64,000 nucleotides of DNA, from NCBI RefSeq assembly GCF_900090285.1, contig NZ_LT607754.1:4366001-4430000 (forward strand). Reading direction: 5' to 3'. Made by a program: the position numbers and the translations under genes. The notes under the pieces were generated by a model that did no database searches, was not told the origin of the DNA, and worked only from the letters and a program-made list of their open reading frames with translations. Below, in pieces: positions 52,637 through 60,852 of the stretch. Source of the DNA: Micromonospora inositola (lineage in GTDB: Bacteria; Actinomycetota; Actinomycetes; Mycobacteriales; Micromonosporaceae). Positions within the stretch are counted from its first letter, which is position 1. The number at the start of each line of letters is the position of its first letter.

Positions 52637-53838
52637 CGGCACTTGACGAGATCTTCCGCGACGAGTGGGGACGCGTCCTGGCCACCCTCATCGGCGTCCT
52701 CGGCGACTTCGACCTCGCCGAGGACGCCGCGCAGGAGGCATTCGTCATCGCCGCCGATCATTGGCCACGCGACGGCGTGCCAACCAACCCGCGCGCCTGG
52801 CTGATCCGCACGGCGCGTAACCGCGCCACCGACCACATCCGCCGCGACCGAGCTTTCGCCGCCAGGCTCGGCCTGCTCGTCGCTGCCCAGGAGGTCGAGA
52901 TGCCCGTGGACACCACCACGTTTCCCGACGAACGCCTGGAACTCATCTTCACCTGCTGTCACCCGGCGCTCGGCATCGAGGCGCAGGTCGCGCTCACGCT
53001 GCGTACCCTCGGGGGCTTGACCACCGACGAGATCGCCCGCGCCCTGCTCGTCCCGGAGCGCACCATGGCGCAGCGGCTGGTGCGTGCCAAACGCAAGATC
53101 AAGGCGGCGGGAATCCCGTTCCGGATCCCGCCGGATCACCTGCTCCGTGAGCGTCTCGACGCCGTACTCACCGTCGTGTACCTGATCTTCAACGAGGGTT
53201 ATGGCGGTCGCGACGAGCTCGCGGCCGAGGCGATCTGGCTGGGAGGTGCACTGACCGAACTCCTTCCTGACGACCCCGAGGTTCGCGGGCTTCTGGCGAT
53301 GATGCTCTTGCACGACTCCCGCCGCGAGACGCGGTTCAACGACGGCGAACTGGTGCTGCTCGAAGATCAAGATCCGTCACGGTGGAACACCACGCCGATC
53401 GCCCGGGGACGCGCCGAACTCGACCAGGCGATCGCTTTGGGCGGCCGAGGGCCCTACGTCCTCCAGGCTGCGATCGCCTCGCTGCACGCCGAGACGCCGT
53501 GCGACTGGGCGCAGATCGCCGCCCTGTACGGCGAGCTCACCCGCCTGACCGCCTCGCCGGTCGTCGAGCTGAACCGCGCCATCGCCGTCGCCGAGACCGA
53601 AGGACCACAGGCCGGTCTGCGTATCGTCGACGAACTCGGTCTGGACGACTTCCGCTACCTGCACTCAACTAGGGCCGAACTGCTGCGACGGCTCGGGCGC
53701 ACCGATGAGGCGCGCGACGCCTATCGACGTGCGAGGGAACTCACCGAGGACGGAGCCGAACGGCGCTTCCTCGAACGCCGGCTAACGGAACTTGCCAACA
53801 GAACAGGTTCCGGTTGCGACCCGGCGGCACCGGAGTGA
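52630..53838 (+). CDS. ECF42-type RNA polymerase sigma factor, copy 3
   Basis: The product is 402 residues. Sigma2 is LDEIFRDEWGRVLATLIGVL and [40 protein letters not shown] follows, then sigma4 GLTTDEIARALLVPERTMAQ. The extension starts at [20 protein letters not shown] and ends FLERRLTELANRTG. The start is the TTG inside the end of the YCII gene. Regulation is likely through the C-terminal domain and the YCII protein, with no anti-sigma gene nearby. Confidence 0.95.
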   Translation: MVTALDEIFRDEWGRVLATLIGVLGDFDLAEDAAQEAFVIAADHWPRDGVPTNPRAWLIRTARNRATDHIRRDRAFAARLGLLVAAQEVEMPVDTTTFPDERLELIFTCCHPALGIEAQVALTLRTLGGLTTDEIARALLVPERTMAQRLVRAKRKIKAAGIPFRIPPDHLLRERLDAVLTVVYLIFNEGYGGRDELAAEAIWLGGALTELLPDDPEVRGLLAMMLLHDSRRETRFNDGELVLLEDQDPSRWNTTPIARGRAELDQAIALGGRGPYVLQAAIASLHAETPCDWAQIAALYGELTRLTASPVVELNRAIAVAETEGPQAGLRIVDELGLDDFRYLHSTRAELLRRLGRTDEARDAYRRARELTEDGAERRFLERRLTELANRTGSGCDPAAPE

Positions 53839-54194
53839 GTCCTGACCAGGGTCCTGGCCTAGCGCCAGTTGCCGGCCAGCCCTACGCCCCCTTCCCGGGT
53901 GACCGGCGACATCGCCGCACCTGTGTCGGTGCGGCGTCGGATGCCCACCCTTGTCACCGAACACCCCGCGCCTCCCGGCCGGCCAAACCGGGCACCGCCG
54001 ATCATCGCATCCGGATCTGCCGCTGACCGCGTGTCACGCAGCGTCACAGTCGGTCGGTCAAGACGGTGCTCGGTCTTGCCGATGAGCGGATGTTATGCGA
54101 CACCGTGAACTGTGTGGCTGGCTGACTCAGTGTCGGCCCGGCGTCCGTATGGGGACTCACGAACAGGCGGGGCGGCGTCCGCCAGGATGGACAG
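53839..54194. other. Intergenic region with two dispersed repeat copies
   Basis: About 355 bp with no supported gene. It has a strong copy at 54008 with hairpin GCGTG-T-CACGC and a second, related TCTTGCCGATGAGCGGATG at 54074. Confidence 0.6.
54008..54050 (+). repeat. Dispersed repeat copy K
   Basis: Core CATCCGGATCTGCCGC with hairpin GCGTG-T-CACGC (54029-54039). Confidence 0.8.
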
Positions 54195-55133
54195 GTGGAT
54201 CTCGAACCTTACCGGAGTGAGTTGGTTGCGTACTGCTATCGGATGCTGGGCTCGTTTCACGATGCTGAGGATCTGGTCCAGCAGACGATGTTGCGAGCCT
54301 GGAAGGCCCGTGACCGGTACGACCGCGGACGGGCGTCGGTGCGGACCTGGTTGTACCGGATCGCCACGAACGCGTGCCTGACCGCGTTGGAGGGGCGGGC
54401 GCGTCGGCCGTTGCCGTCCGGGCTGGGCGCGGCATGTGACGATCCTGGCGCGCCACTCGCAGCGGCGTTCGATGTCCCTTGGCTGCAGCCGTTTCCCGAT
54501 GCCCGGTTCGACTTGGAGGTGCGGGCTGACCTGCGGCTCGCGCTGGTGGCGGCGATGCAGGTGCTGCCGGCGCGTCAGCGGGCCGTGCTCCTGCTCCGGG
54601 AGGTACTGCAGTTCAGTGCCGGCGAGGTAGCCGCACAACTGGGGACCACGGTCGCAGCCGTCAACAGCACGCTGCAGCGTGCTCGTGCCGCCCTCTCAGC
54701 CGTGGGTGACATCGGCGAGGTCACCGAGCCGGACGATCCCCGGGTACGGGCGGTGATCGAACGGTATGTGCGGGCGTTCGAGGCGGCTGACGTCCCGGCG
54801 CTCGTGCGGCTGCTCACCGACGATGCGGTCCTGGAGATGCCGCCGGTCCCGCTCTGGTATCGCGGCAGCCGCCACTACGGCCTGTTCATGGACCGCGTGT
54901 TCCAGATGCGCGGGACGGACTGGGTCATGAGGCACCTCACCGCCAACGGGCAGCCGGCACTCGCCGCGTACGCGCCGGAGTCCTGTGGCGGGCATCGACT
55001 CCACACCCTGCAGATATTCACGGTCGTCGGCGACCGGGTCGCGCACAATGTCGTGTTCGCCGATCCGCGTGTGTTCGAGGCGTTCGACCTTCCCCAGCAG
55101 ATTTCTTCCGACGAGGTTCGCCAGGCGCGATGA
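54195..55133 (+). CDS. ECF sigma factor with C-terminal SnoaL-like domain (SigJ/SigX5-type)
   Basis: The product is 312 residues. Sigma2 (about 1-70) is RSELVAYCYRMLGSFHDAED, LVQQTMLRAWKARDRYD and RTWLYRIATNACLTALE. Sigma4 (about 120-175) is LPARQRAVLLLREVLQFSAG, EVAAQLGTTVAAVNSTLQRA. Residues about 190-312 form an NTF2/SnoaL-like domain (RVRAVIERYVRAFEAADVPA, LVRLLTDDAVLEMPPVPLWY) that regulates this ECF class and substitutes for an anti-sigma factor. GTG 54195 is preceded by a weak SD. It is followed 56 bp later by a RibD-like reductase gene that may be co-transcribed. Confidence 0.94.
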   Translation: MDLEPYRSELVAYCYRMLGSFHDAEDLVQQTMLRAWKARDRYDRGRASVRTWLYRIATNACLTALEGRARRPLPSGLGAACDDPGAPLAAAFDVPWLQPFPDARFDLEVRADLRLALVAAMQVLPARQRAVLLLREVLQFSAGEVAAQLGTTVAAVNSTLQRARAALSAVGDIGEVTEPDDPRVRAVIERYVRAFEAADVPALVRLLTDDAVLEMPPVPLWYRGSRHYGLFMDRVFQMRGTDWVMRHLTANGQPALAAYAPESCGGHRLHTLQIFTVVGDRVAHNVVFADPRVFEAFDLPQQISSDEVRQAR

Positions 55134-55189
55134 GTCCGAGCGGTGCCGCCGGTATGTACGGGTAGGCATCGAACGAAGGGGCATACGTC

Positions 55190-55747
55190 GTGAGCGTCAT
55201 CGTCATTCAGTTCATCACCCTGGACGGAATCGTGTCGGATCCGGACGGATCGGGGGGCACACCGACCGGTGGCTGGGCGTTCCGGCACGGTCCCGAGACG
55301 GTCGCCGGTGACAAGTTCCGCCTCGGAAGTATGCTGGACGACGGGATCCTGCTGCTGGGGCGTACCACCTGGCAGTTGTTTTCCCATCTCTGGCCAGGAC
55401 GCGATGACCCGTTCTCCGCACGGATGAACGCCACGCCCAAACTGGTCGCCTCTCGCACCATGACTGACTCCTCGGCGTGGGCGAACTCGCAGGTCATCGA
55501 CCGCGACCTGATAGATGCCGTCAAGCACGAGCAACGCGATGTGATCATCACCGGCAGCTTGAGTATTGTGCACGCCCTGATGGCCGAGGACCTCATCGAT
55601 GAGTACCGGCTCCTGACCTTCCCCACCGTCCTCGGCACCGGCCGGCGACTCTTCCTCGCCGGCAAGCCGCCTACCTACCTGCGGTGTCTGTCGGCAGAGC
55701 AGGCCGGTGCCGCCGTCCTCACGCGGTACGGGAGAACAGCACAGTGA
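55190..55747 (+). CDS. Dihydrofolate reductase / RibD C-terminal-like protein
   Basis: The product is 185 residues: MSVIVIQFITLDGIVSDPDG, GWAFRHGPETVAGDK, DDGILLLGRTTWQLFSHLWP, DVIITGSLSIVHALMAEDLI, DEYRLLTFPTVLGTGRRLF. This is the bacterial RibD_C-type reductase that binds NADPH; similar proteins are common with ECF sigma factors in actinobacteria. It is not a true FolA. The start is GTG 55190. A dispersed repeat begins about 60 bp after the stop. Confidence 0.92.
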   Translation: MSVIVIQFITLDGIVSDPDGSGGTPTGGWAFRHGPETVAGDKFRLGSMLDDGILLLGRTTWQLFSHLWPGRDDPFSARMNATPKLVASRTMTDSSAWANSQVIDRDLIDAVKHEQRDVIITGSLSIVHALMAEDLIDEYRLLTFPTVLGTGRRLFLAGKPPTYLRCLSAEQAGAAVLTRYGRTAQ

Positions 55748-56135
55748 CAACGCGGTTCGTCCATCCCGGTGCCGGCACTCGCCGGGCGACGGCGCGAAGC
55801 ACGGACATCCGGATCTGCCGCGATCCGCGCGGCCTGGGCCAGTAGGACGGAAGCCGCGCGGGGCACATCTGGACTCCTCGCCTTCGCGGTCGTACAGCCA
55901 TTGGTGCAGCCAACACGGCAGACAGAGTCTGATGGAGAGCGGCGTCGGCAGACTTCTGATGCAGGTGAACGGTCATCACCGGCACCAGCCGACGGATCGC
56001 GCCATCTTTGCAATGCAGGGGTTCGGCGGCGCCATCACCCAACAACAACGGATGGGCCGACCAGGTGCGCAACCACCTGACCCGCCGGTCTCAGGATGAG
56101 GGCGGTAAGGGTCCGCCAGCGTGCGGGCCGTTCTG
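55748..56135. other. Intergenic region with a dispersed repeat
   Basis: About 390 bp. A strong copy at 55806 has the GATCCGCGCGG hairpin part. No other supported feature; reading frames on both strands look like random translation. Confidence 0.55.
55806..55840 (+). repeat. Dispersed repeat copy M
   Basis: Core CATCCGGATCTGCCGC followed by GATCCGCGCGG; after the RibD-like gene. Confidence 0.8.
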
Positions 56136-56258
56136 CTATCGGTACAAGCTCGGCGAGACTGTGCCGGCGAGGAACAGCCCGCCGCAACACAGCACCAGCC
56201 CCAGGATGGCCCCCGTTATTACCCACGCCAGGATCCGGACCGGTTTGGCACCACGCAT
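56136..56258 (-). CDS. 40-residue single-TM micro-protein
   Basis: ATG 56258 encodes MRGAKPVRILAWVITGAILG, LVLCCGGLFLAGTVSPSLYR and a TAG stop. It has a positively charged N-terminus, a continuous 22-residue hydrophobic helix with a Cys pair, and a polar C-terminus. GGTGGG lies about 11 nt upstream. It resembles small actinobacterial membrane peptides, and the codon pattern supports coding. Confidence 0.5.
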   Translation of the reverse strand: MRGAKPVRILAWVITGAILGLVLCCGGLFLAGTVSPSLYR

Positions 56259-56600
56259 CAGTAGTATCACCCACCAATCTCGATGAGATTCAACCAGGCA
56301 AGAGCGCTATTCAGAACGTGTGACGTCCACTGTGGCCAAGAACACGCATGTCGCTAAGGGGGCGACGGCGGGCGCACTTCCGGCACGCCGGGCTGCGACG
56401 GATGCCCTGCCGGCAGGCGTGCGTCACGCTCCGTAGCATCCGCGCGTGGTTGTCTCGGTCATGTTCACGTGCGCGCCTGTCTCTGGTCACTGTCGTGAGC
56501 CGGGACAGTACTACAGATGACCGTGCTCACCACTCGTTTCATCCGAGGTCGGGCCATCCACGGGCCAGTAGCCGGTACCCCGAGCGGTCGCCGCCGGGCG
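56259..56600. other. Intergenic region with a repeat-related sequence
   Basis: A diverged copy at 56407-56433 shares GCGTGCGTCAC and TCCGTA with the copy at 36777. No supported gene. Confidence 0.4.
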
Positions 56601-57425
56601 TCAGCGGTCAGCGCCGACGGTGTAGGCGTCGAAGTATGGCAGTAGCCGTACCCCGTGCGACGGCACGGGTGCTGGCGCGGTGTCGCCGGCCGAGACCCAG
56701 GCGACCGTGCCGGCGACGTCGACCTGTTGCAGTTCGCCGACGAGGGAGTCGAACAACTGGGTCGCCCAGCGGCGAGGCGCGGACAGCCACTGCGCGAACT
56801 GCTGCGGTGTTGCCGGCCCGTACGCGTGCAGGTAGCGCCGGACCAGGCCGGCGAGGGCGTCGGGTGCCGGTGCGGGCCGGAATCCTGGCAGCCACCGTTG
56901 CGGGCTGGTGTAGGTGACCTTCCGTCCACGGTTCGGGCCGAAACGGAGTGCGCCACGGTGTGCGGCAAGGTGTATCGCCTGTCGCCAGCGCGGCCACATG
57001 CCGCCGAACCCGGGCACGACCGGGTCGGCGGCCCAAGAGCCGGTGCGGGCGACCACCGCTGCGGTGAGGTCGTCGATTGTCAGTTCCGCGTCGGCCAGTG
57101 CTTCCGCGATCGCCGAGACGACCTCGTCGGTCTGGTCTCTGGTCAGCCGCGCGTCGGCGGGCAGGCTGTTCGAGGACGGTGGCAACGCGCCGAGCGCGCC
57201 GGTCCACAGCGGTAGATCACGCGTCGGCAGCAGGTGCACGGTGCCGCGCGGCCCGAACGTCTTGACCGGGCTACGTTCCTTCCACAGCGCGTCTCGAACG
57301 TCGTTGCGGGTGGTGCCGGCTACGCGCAACCCGATGGACACCTCAGCGGCGGAGAGCACTTGAGCGTGCGCGCCGCACATGGCGGCAACGGCATCGGCTG
57401 GCCGGCCGCGTACCGGAGCGGACAT
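56601..57425 (-). pseudogene. AlkZ/YcaQ-like winged-helix DNA glycosylase family gene, degraded at both ends
   Basis: The main frame gives ADAVAAMCGAHAQVLSAAEV, DALWKERSPVKTFGPRGTVH, PQQFAQWLSAPRRWATQLFD and GVRLLPYFDAYTVG, matching the HTH_42/AlkZ family. Relatives continue with CHPREL and another ~60 residues; here the frame reads ADR and stops. Upstream, the expected N-terminal RRLRRQQ segment is present only in another frame (near 57480). The gene probably lost both termini, although a ~275-residue product from ATG 57425 remains possible. Confidence 0.7.
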
Positions 57426-57677
57426 GCGCCACGGCGCCGCGCAAGCGCGGCGCAGGGCCGGCCCCGCTCGGCCTGCTGGCGGCGTAAGCGCCGGCATCGG
57501 CCGGCGCGCCGGCCGAGGTCACGTCCCGTGGCCTTCGGACGGGCCCAGGTGCACAACGCGGTCGCCGGGACCCGGCAACGTCTCTAGCGCCGCGCCGTCG
57601 TGACCGCTCACCGCCGAAGCGTCGAGGCCAGCAGAACCGGTGGGCACGACATGCTCGGGGTCTCGACGGGTTCGTGC

Positions 57678-58526
57678 TCAGACCATGCGACGTAGCGCGG
57701 TCTCCACGGCGTCGATCAGCGGATCACCCTCGGTCCGTGGGTGCCGTGCGAGACCGAGCTCGACGTCCGGCAGGACGGGCAGGGCGTCCGCGTCGTGGCA
57801 GGCCATGACCGGTTCGAGGTTCGCGGGCATGAGCGCCGCGACGCCGAGCCCGGCCCGTACCGCGGCGAGCACCCCGACCAGGCTGTTGCTTTCGAAGGCC
57901 ACCCGCCAGCGCCGATCGGCACGTTCCAGCGTTTCCAGCACTGACGTACGCCAGGAGCACGGGTTCGAGAACAGCACCACCGGCAGCGGATCGGCAGCCA
58001 CGTCCATACCCTGGCCGATCGCCCAGACCAGCGGGCGGCGTACCGTCCAGCGCGGCGGCCCGGGAACGTCCGGCACCGCGTCGAGCACGAGTTGGACGCG
58101 GCCCGCGTCGTAGGCTTCCCGCATCGCGGCGCTGGAAATGCTGAGCACCTCCAGCGTCGCGCCGGGGTGCAGCCGGGCGAGGTCGGCGAGGGCCTGCGGA
58201 AGCTGGGACGCGGCGAGGTCTTCGAGCAACCCGACGACGCAGTGGCCGGTAAGCGCGCGTCCGGTTTCGGTGAGTGCCTGGGCGGAGAGCGAGAGAATGC
58301 GTTCGGCGTACGGCAGGAGTTCCTCACCCGCCCGGGTCGGCGAGACGCCAGACGGCGACCGGTAAAGCAGCGGACGGCCGACAACGCTCTCGAGCTTGCG
58401 CAACTGCTGGCTGAGCGCGGGCTGGGTATGTCCGAGCGCGGTCGCGGCACGGCTGATGCTGCCCGCCCGCACGGCGGTGACGAACGACCGCAGCAACGCG
58501 GTCTCAAGATCTCTGGCCATAAGCAT
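57678..58526 (-). CDS. LysR-family transcriptional regulator
   Basis: The product is 282 residues. The LysR HTH is 1-65: LLRSFVTAVRAGSISRAATA, LGHTQPALSQQLRKLESVVG, RPLLYRSPSGVSPT. Then comes the linker and LysR substrate domain (VVGLLEDLAASQLPQALADL to FESNSLVGVLAAVRAGLGVA, ALMPANLEPV). The start could be ATG 58526 or 58520. It is divergent from an MFS gene, with ATAA-N7-TTAT between, and probably controls it. Confidence 0.94.
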   Translation of the reverse strand: MLMARDLETALLRSFVTAVRAGSISRAATALGHTQPALSQQLRKLESVVGRPLLYRSPSGVSPTRAGEELLPYAERILSLSAQALTETGRALTGHCVVGLLEDLAASQLPQALADLARLHPGATLEVLSISSAAMREAYDAGRVQLVLDAVPDVPGPPRWTVRRPLVWAIGQGMDVAADPLPVVLFSNPCSWRTSVLETLERADRRWRVAFESNSLVGVLAAVRAGLGVAALMPANLEPVMACHDADALPVLPDVELGLARHPRTEGDPLIDAVETALRRMV

Positions 58527-58534
58527 TCATTATG
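58518..58534. promoter_or_regulatory. LysR-type box CATAAGCATTCATTATG
   Basis: Inverted ATAA/TTAT with the T-N11-A form overlaps the start of lysR and lies 60 bp before the MFS start. It is a candidate autoregulatory or activation site. Confidence 0.5.
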
Positions 58535-58592
58535 CCAGCTCCAACAAATTACCCACTTCTTATGATGTGACGGATGATTTAACGTCACGCTG

Positions 58593-59798
58593 GTGACCGG
58601 ATACCGACAGGTGCTCGCCGTGCCAGGGATGGCATCGCTGCTGGGCGTTTCGCTGCTTGCCCGCACCGCGATAACGGCCGACGTGATGGCACTGACGCTG
58701 TATGTCGTGCTGGGCCTGGAGCTGAGCTACGCGGCAGCGGGCGGTGTCGCGGCGGCTCTGACCGCCGGAGTGGCGCTGGGCGGGCCGCTGCTCGGCCGCA
58801 TGATCGACTCGCGGGGCCTGCGCACCGTGCTGCTGGTAACCGTCGTAGTGCAGGTCGTGTTCTGGCTGAGCGTGCCGATCCTGCCGTATGGGTTCCTGCT
58901 GGTCGCCAGCTTCGTGGCGGGTCTGCTGATGGTGCCGGCCCAGGCGGTGAGCAGGCAGGCGATCGCCGCGATGACGACAGCGGAGCAGCGCCGGGCCGCG
59001 TTTGCGCTGGAATCGGTGCAGGGCGAGCTGTCGTACATCGTGGGCCCGGCGGTGGTGATCCTGTGTGCGGCGACGATGTCCCCCGATGTGGTGGCGTGGG
59101 GGGTCGGTGCCGCGATCGTGGCCGGCGGAGCCGGAATCGCCTTGCTCAACCCACCGGTGCGTGCCGATGCCGAGGCGGATGCCGGCGCGGCCGGACGGCC
59201 CCCGCGCAGGCAGTGGCTGGGCGCCGGAATGACCGCCGTGCTGACGATGGCGTTCGGCACGACGACGCTGCTCAGCGGCGTCGACCTCGCCATCGTCGCC
59301 ACGCTGCAAGAAGCAGGTCAGGTGTCCTGGGCTGCCGTGGTCGTAGTGGTGTTCGGCGTGTCGTCCGTCGTCGGCGGACTGATCTACGGCGCGCTGACCC
59401 GGCCGCTGCCCACGTGGCTGCTGCTCGGCTTGCTCGGGCTTGTGACGATTCCCGCCGGGCTCGCCCACGACTGGCCCTGGTTGTGCGTGGCCGTCGTCGG
59501 CAGCGGGCTACTCACCGCGCCGACCCTTGCCACGGTGGCCGACGCGGTGAGCCGGCTGGCGCCGGCCGGCGTGCGGGGTGAGGCGACAGGTCTGCAATCG
59601 TCAGCGCAGAGCGCTGGTTTCGCGCTCGGATCCCCGCTCGTCGGCGTGGCGATCGACGTCTCCGTGCCGGCGGGCGGCTTCGCGGCGGCCGGGCTGGCCG
59701 GCCTCGCCGCCGCACTGACCGGACACCTACTGTCCCGCCGCTCGCCCGCTCGAACGGCGGTGCCCTACCACCCTGGTCCAGTTGATCTCGGATATTGA
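58593..59798 (+). CDS. MFS transporter
   Basis: The product is 401 residues with twelve helices. The loop 2-3 motif is LGGPLLGRMIDSRGLRTVLL, followed by SVPILPYGFLLVASFVAGLL. The second half has GVSSVVGGLIYGALTRPLPT and a C-terminal region LQSSAQSAGFALGSPLVGVA. It is an exporter-like type that often follows LysR. The start is GTG 58593. It overlaps the next gene closely (3 bp between). Confidence 0.92.
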   Translation: MTGYRQVLAVPGMASLLGVSLLARTAITADVMALTLYVVLGLELSYAAAGGVAAALTAGVALGGPLLGRMIDSRGLRTVLLVTVVVQVVFWLSVPILPYGFLLVASFVAGLLMVPAQAVSRQAIAAMTTAEQRRAAFALESVQGELSYIVGPAVVILCAATMSPDVVAWGVGAAIVAGGAGIALLNPPVRADAEADAGAAGRPPRRQWLGAGMTAVLTMAFGTTTLLSGVDLAIVATLQEAGQVSWAAVVVVVFGVSSVVGGLIYGALTRPLPTWLLLGLLGLVTIPAGLAHDWPWLCVAVVGSGLLTAPTLATVADAVSRLAPAGVRGEATGLQSSAQSAGFALGSPLVGVAIDVSVPAGGFAAAGLAGLAAALTGHLLSRRSPARTAVPYHPGPVDLGY

Positions 59799-59800
59799 GC

Positions 59801-60313
59801 GTGGCGAGGCGGCGGCGGGGTGCCGCGATCCTGCCGGGAGACGAAGTACGACTCGCGGGTGAGCTGCCAGCCAGCTTGACGGACGACGATGCCGCTTGGC
59901 TGCGAGGAACCGTGTTCGTCGTCCGCTACGTCGGTGACGACGCGACAATCGACGTGCAACCGGACTTGACCGAGGACTACGTGATCAAGGCGGTCCCGAT
60001 TGCCATCATGAAGCCCGCAAAGACGCAGAGCGCGGCGCAGAACCGAGCATCCGCTCATGCCGCGAGTCGCGCGCGCCGACAACCTGCGAGGCGTTTGGGC
60101 CTGGTGCGGGCAAGTGCGGACGCGGTGGCGAGACGTCGGCCGAGCCGGCGGGCTGTCGACCGCCGAAGCTGCAGGTTCGGCGACCGGGGTCTAGCTCGGG
60201 CCACGGCCAACGCACGGTCAACCCAAGGGGTGAGAGCAGATCAAGGTCGCTTTCCGTGGCCGTTCGCGTTACGGCTCAGTTGTCGTGGCGCGAACGAGCG
60301 CAGTCCGGGATAG
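59801..60313 (+). CDS. Small hypothetical protein extended into a repeat copy
   Basis: Residues 1-75 (VARRRRGAAILPGDEVRLAG, DDAAWLRGTVFVVRYVGDDA, TIDVQPDLTEDYVIKAVPIA) form a small beta-barrel-like domain of unknown function. After IMKPAK the frame passes through a diverged repeat (60048-60075) and a long Arg-rich tail to 60313. The tail is probably run-on caused by insertion of the repeat, so the native protein was about 78 residues. GTG 59801 or TTG 59795 starts it, 2-8 bp after the MFS stop. Confidence 0.55.
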   Translation: MARRRRGAAILPGDEVRLAGELPASLTDDDAAWLRGTVFVVRYVGDDATIDVQPDLTEDYVIKAVPIAIMKPAKTQSAAQNRASAHAASRARRQPARRLGLVRASADAVARRRPSRRAVDRRSCRFGDRGLARATANARSTQGVRADQGRFPWPFALRLSCRGANERSPG

Positions 60314-60324
60314 CCTTGACGTAT

Positions 60325-60612
60325 ATGGCTACCTATCGCAGCACCTCAGTGCTTCTCTCCTCGGACGGCACCAGGACCCCCGGCACCGCCGCGCTCTTCG
60401 CCGAGCCCGCCCGCAAGGGTGGGACCCCGCCGTGGGCAGGCGACTTCCGACCCGCCAACAGCGCCGGCAATGGCCCCAAGAACGCGGTCGGGAAGACCTT
60501 TACGTTGGAGCTGCCCGACGGCAGCACCGGCAAGGTCGTGGTCCAGAGCCTCAAGAGCGGGAAGGGAGGCGTCGTGCTGGCGTTGATGGGCGAGGACGCA
60601 CCCCCCTTCTGA
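60325..60612 (+). CDS. Small conserved hypothetical protein
   Basis: The product is 95 residues: MATYRSTSVLLSSDGTRTPG, FAEPARKGGTPPWAGDFRPA, VGKTFTLELPDGSTGKVVVQ, SGKGGVVLALMGEDAPPF. It has a disordered N-terminal half and a beta-strand C-terminal half. ATG 60325 fits. No family recognised. It is followed by two clustered repeat copies (60746-60797). Confidence 0.6.
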   Translation: MATYRSTSVLLSSDGTRTPGTAALFAEPARKGGTPPWAGDFRPANSAGNGPKNAVGKTFTLELPDGSTGKVVVQSLKSGKGGVVLALMGEDAPPF

Positions 60613-60745
60613 TCAGGAGACTGATCGCCGCCGACGCCACCGGCTCGAGACGACCGGTATGCGACCCTGCCGATGTCAATGCGTTCGGATAGCTGCCGGG
60701 CGCATTGCCTCACCCGTGGCTGGGCGTCGACGAAGGTCAGGTGTA

Positions 60746-60797
60746 CTGATCTGCCGCTGACAGCGCGTCCGAGACGACCGGATCTGCCGATGAGCGG
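60746..60797 (+). repeat. Dispersed repeat copies N and O
   Basis: CTGATCTGCCGCTGACAGCG then, 29 bp on, CGACCGGATCTGCCGATGAG; tandem pair between two hypothetical genes. Confidence 0.75.
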
Positions 60798-60852
60798 ACG
60801 CTCCGAGGGCGGCAGACGCGAAACGACGGTGCGGTCCTCACAGGGGCTGTGG

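Noticed and set aside
52253..53838. Recent duplication of the YCII/ECF42 pair
   Set aside because: Protein sequences of the three pairs differ throughout and lengths vary (404, 390, 402 residues), so they are old paralogues or separate acquisitions.
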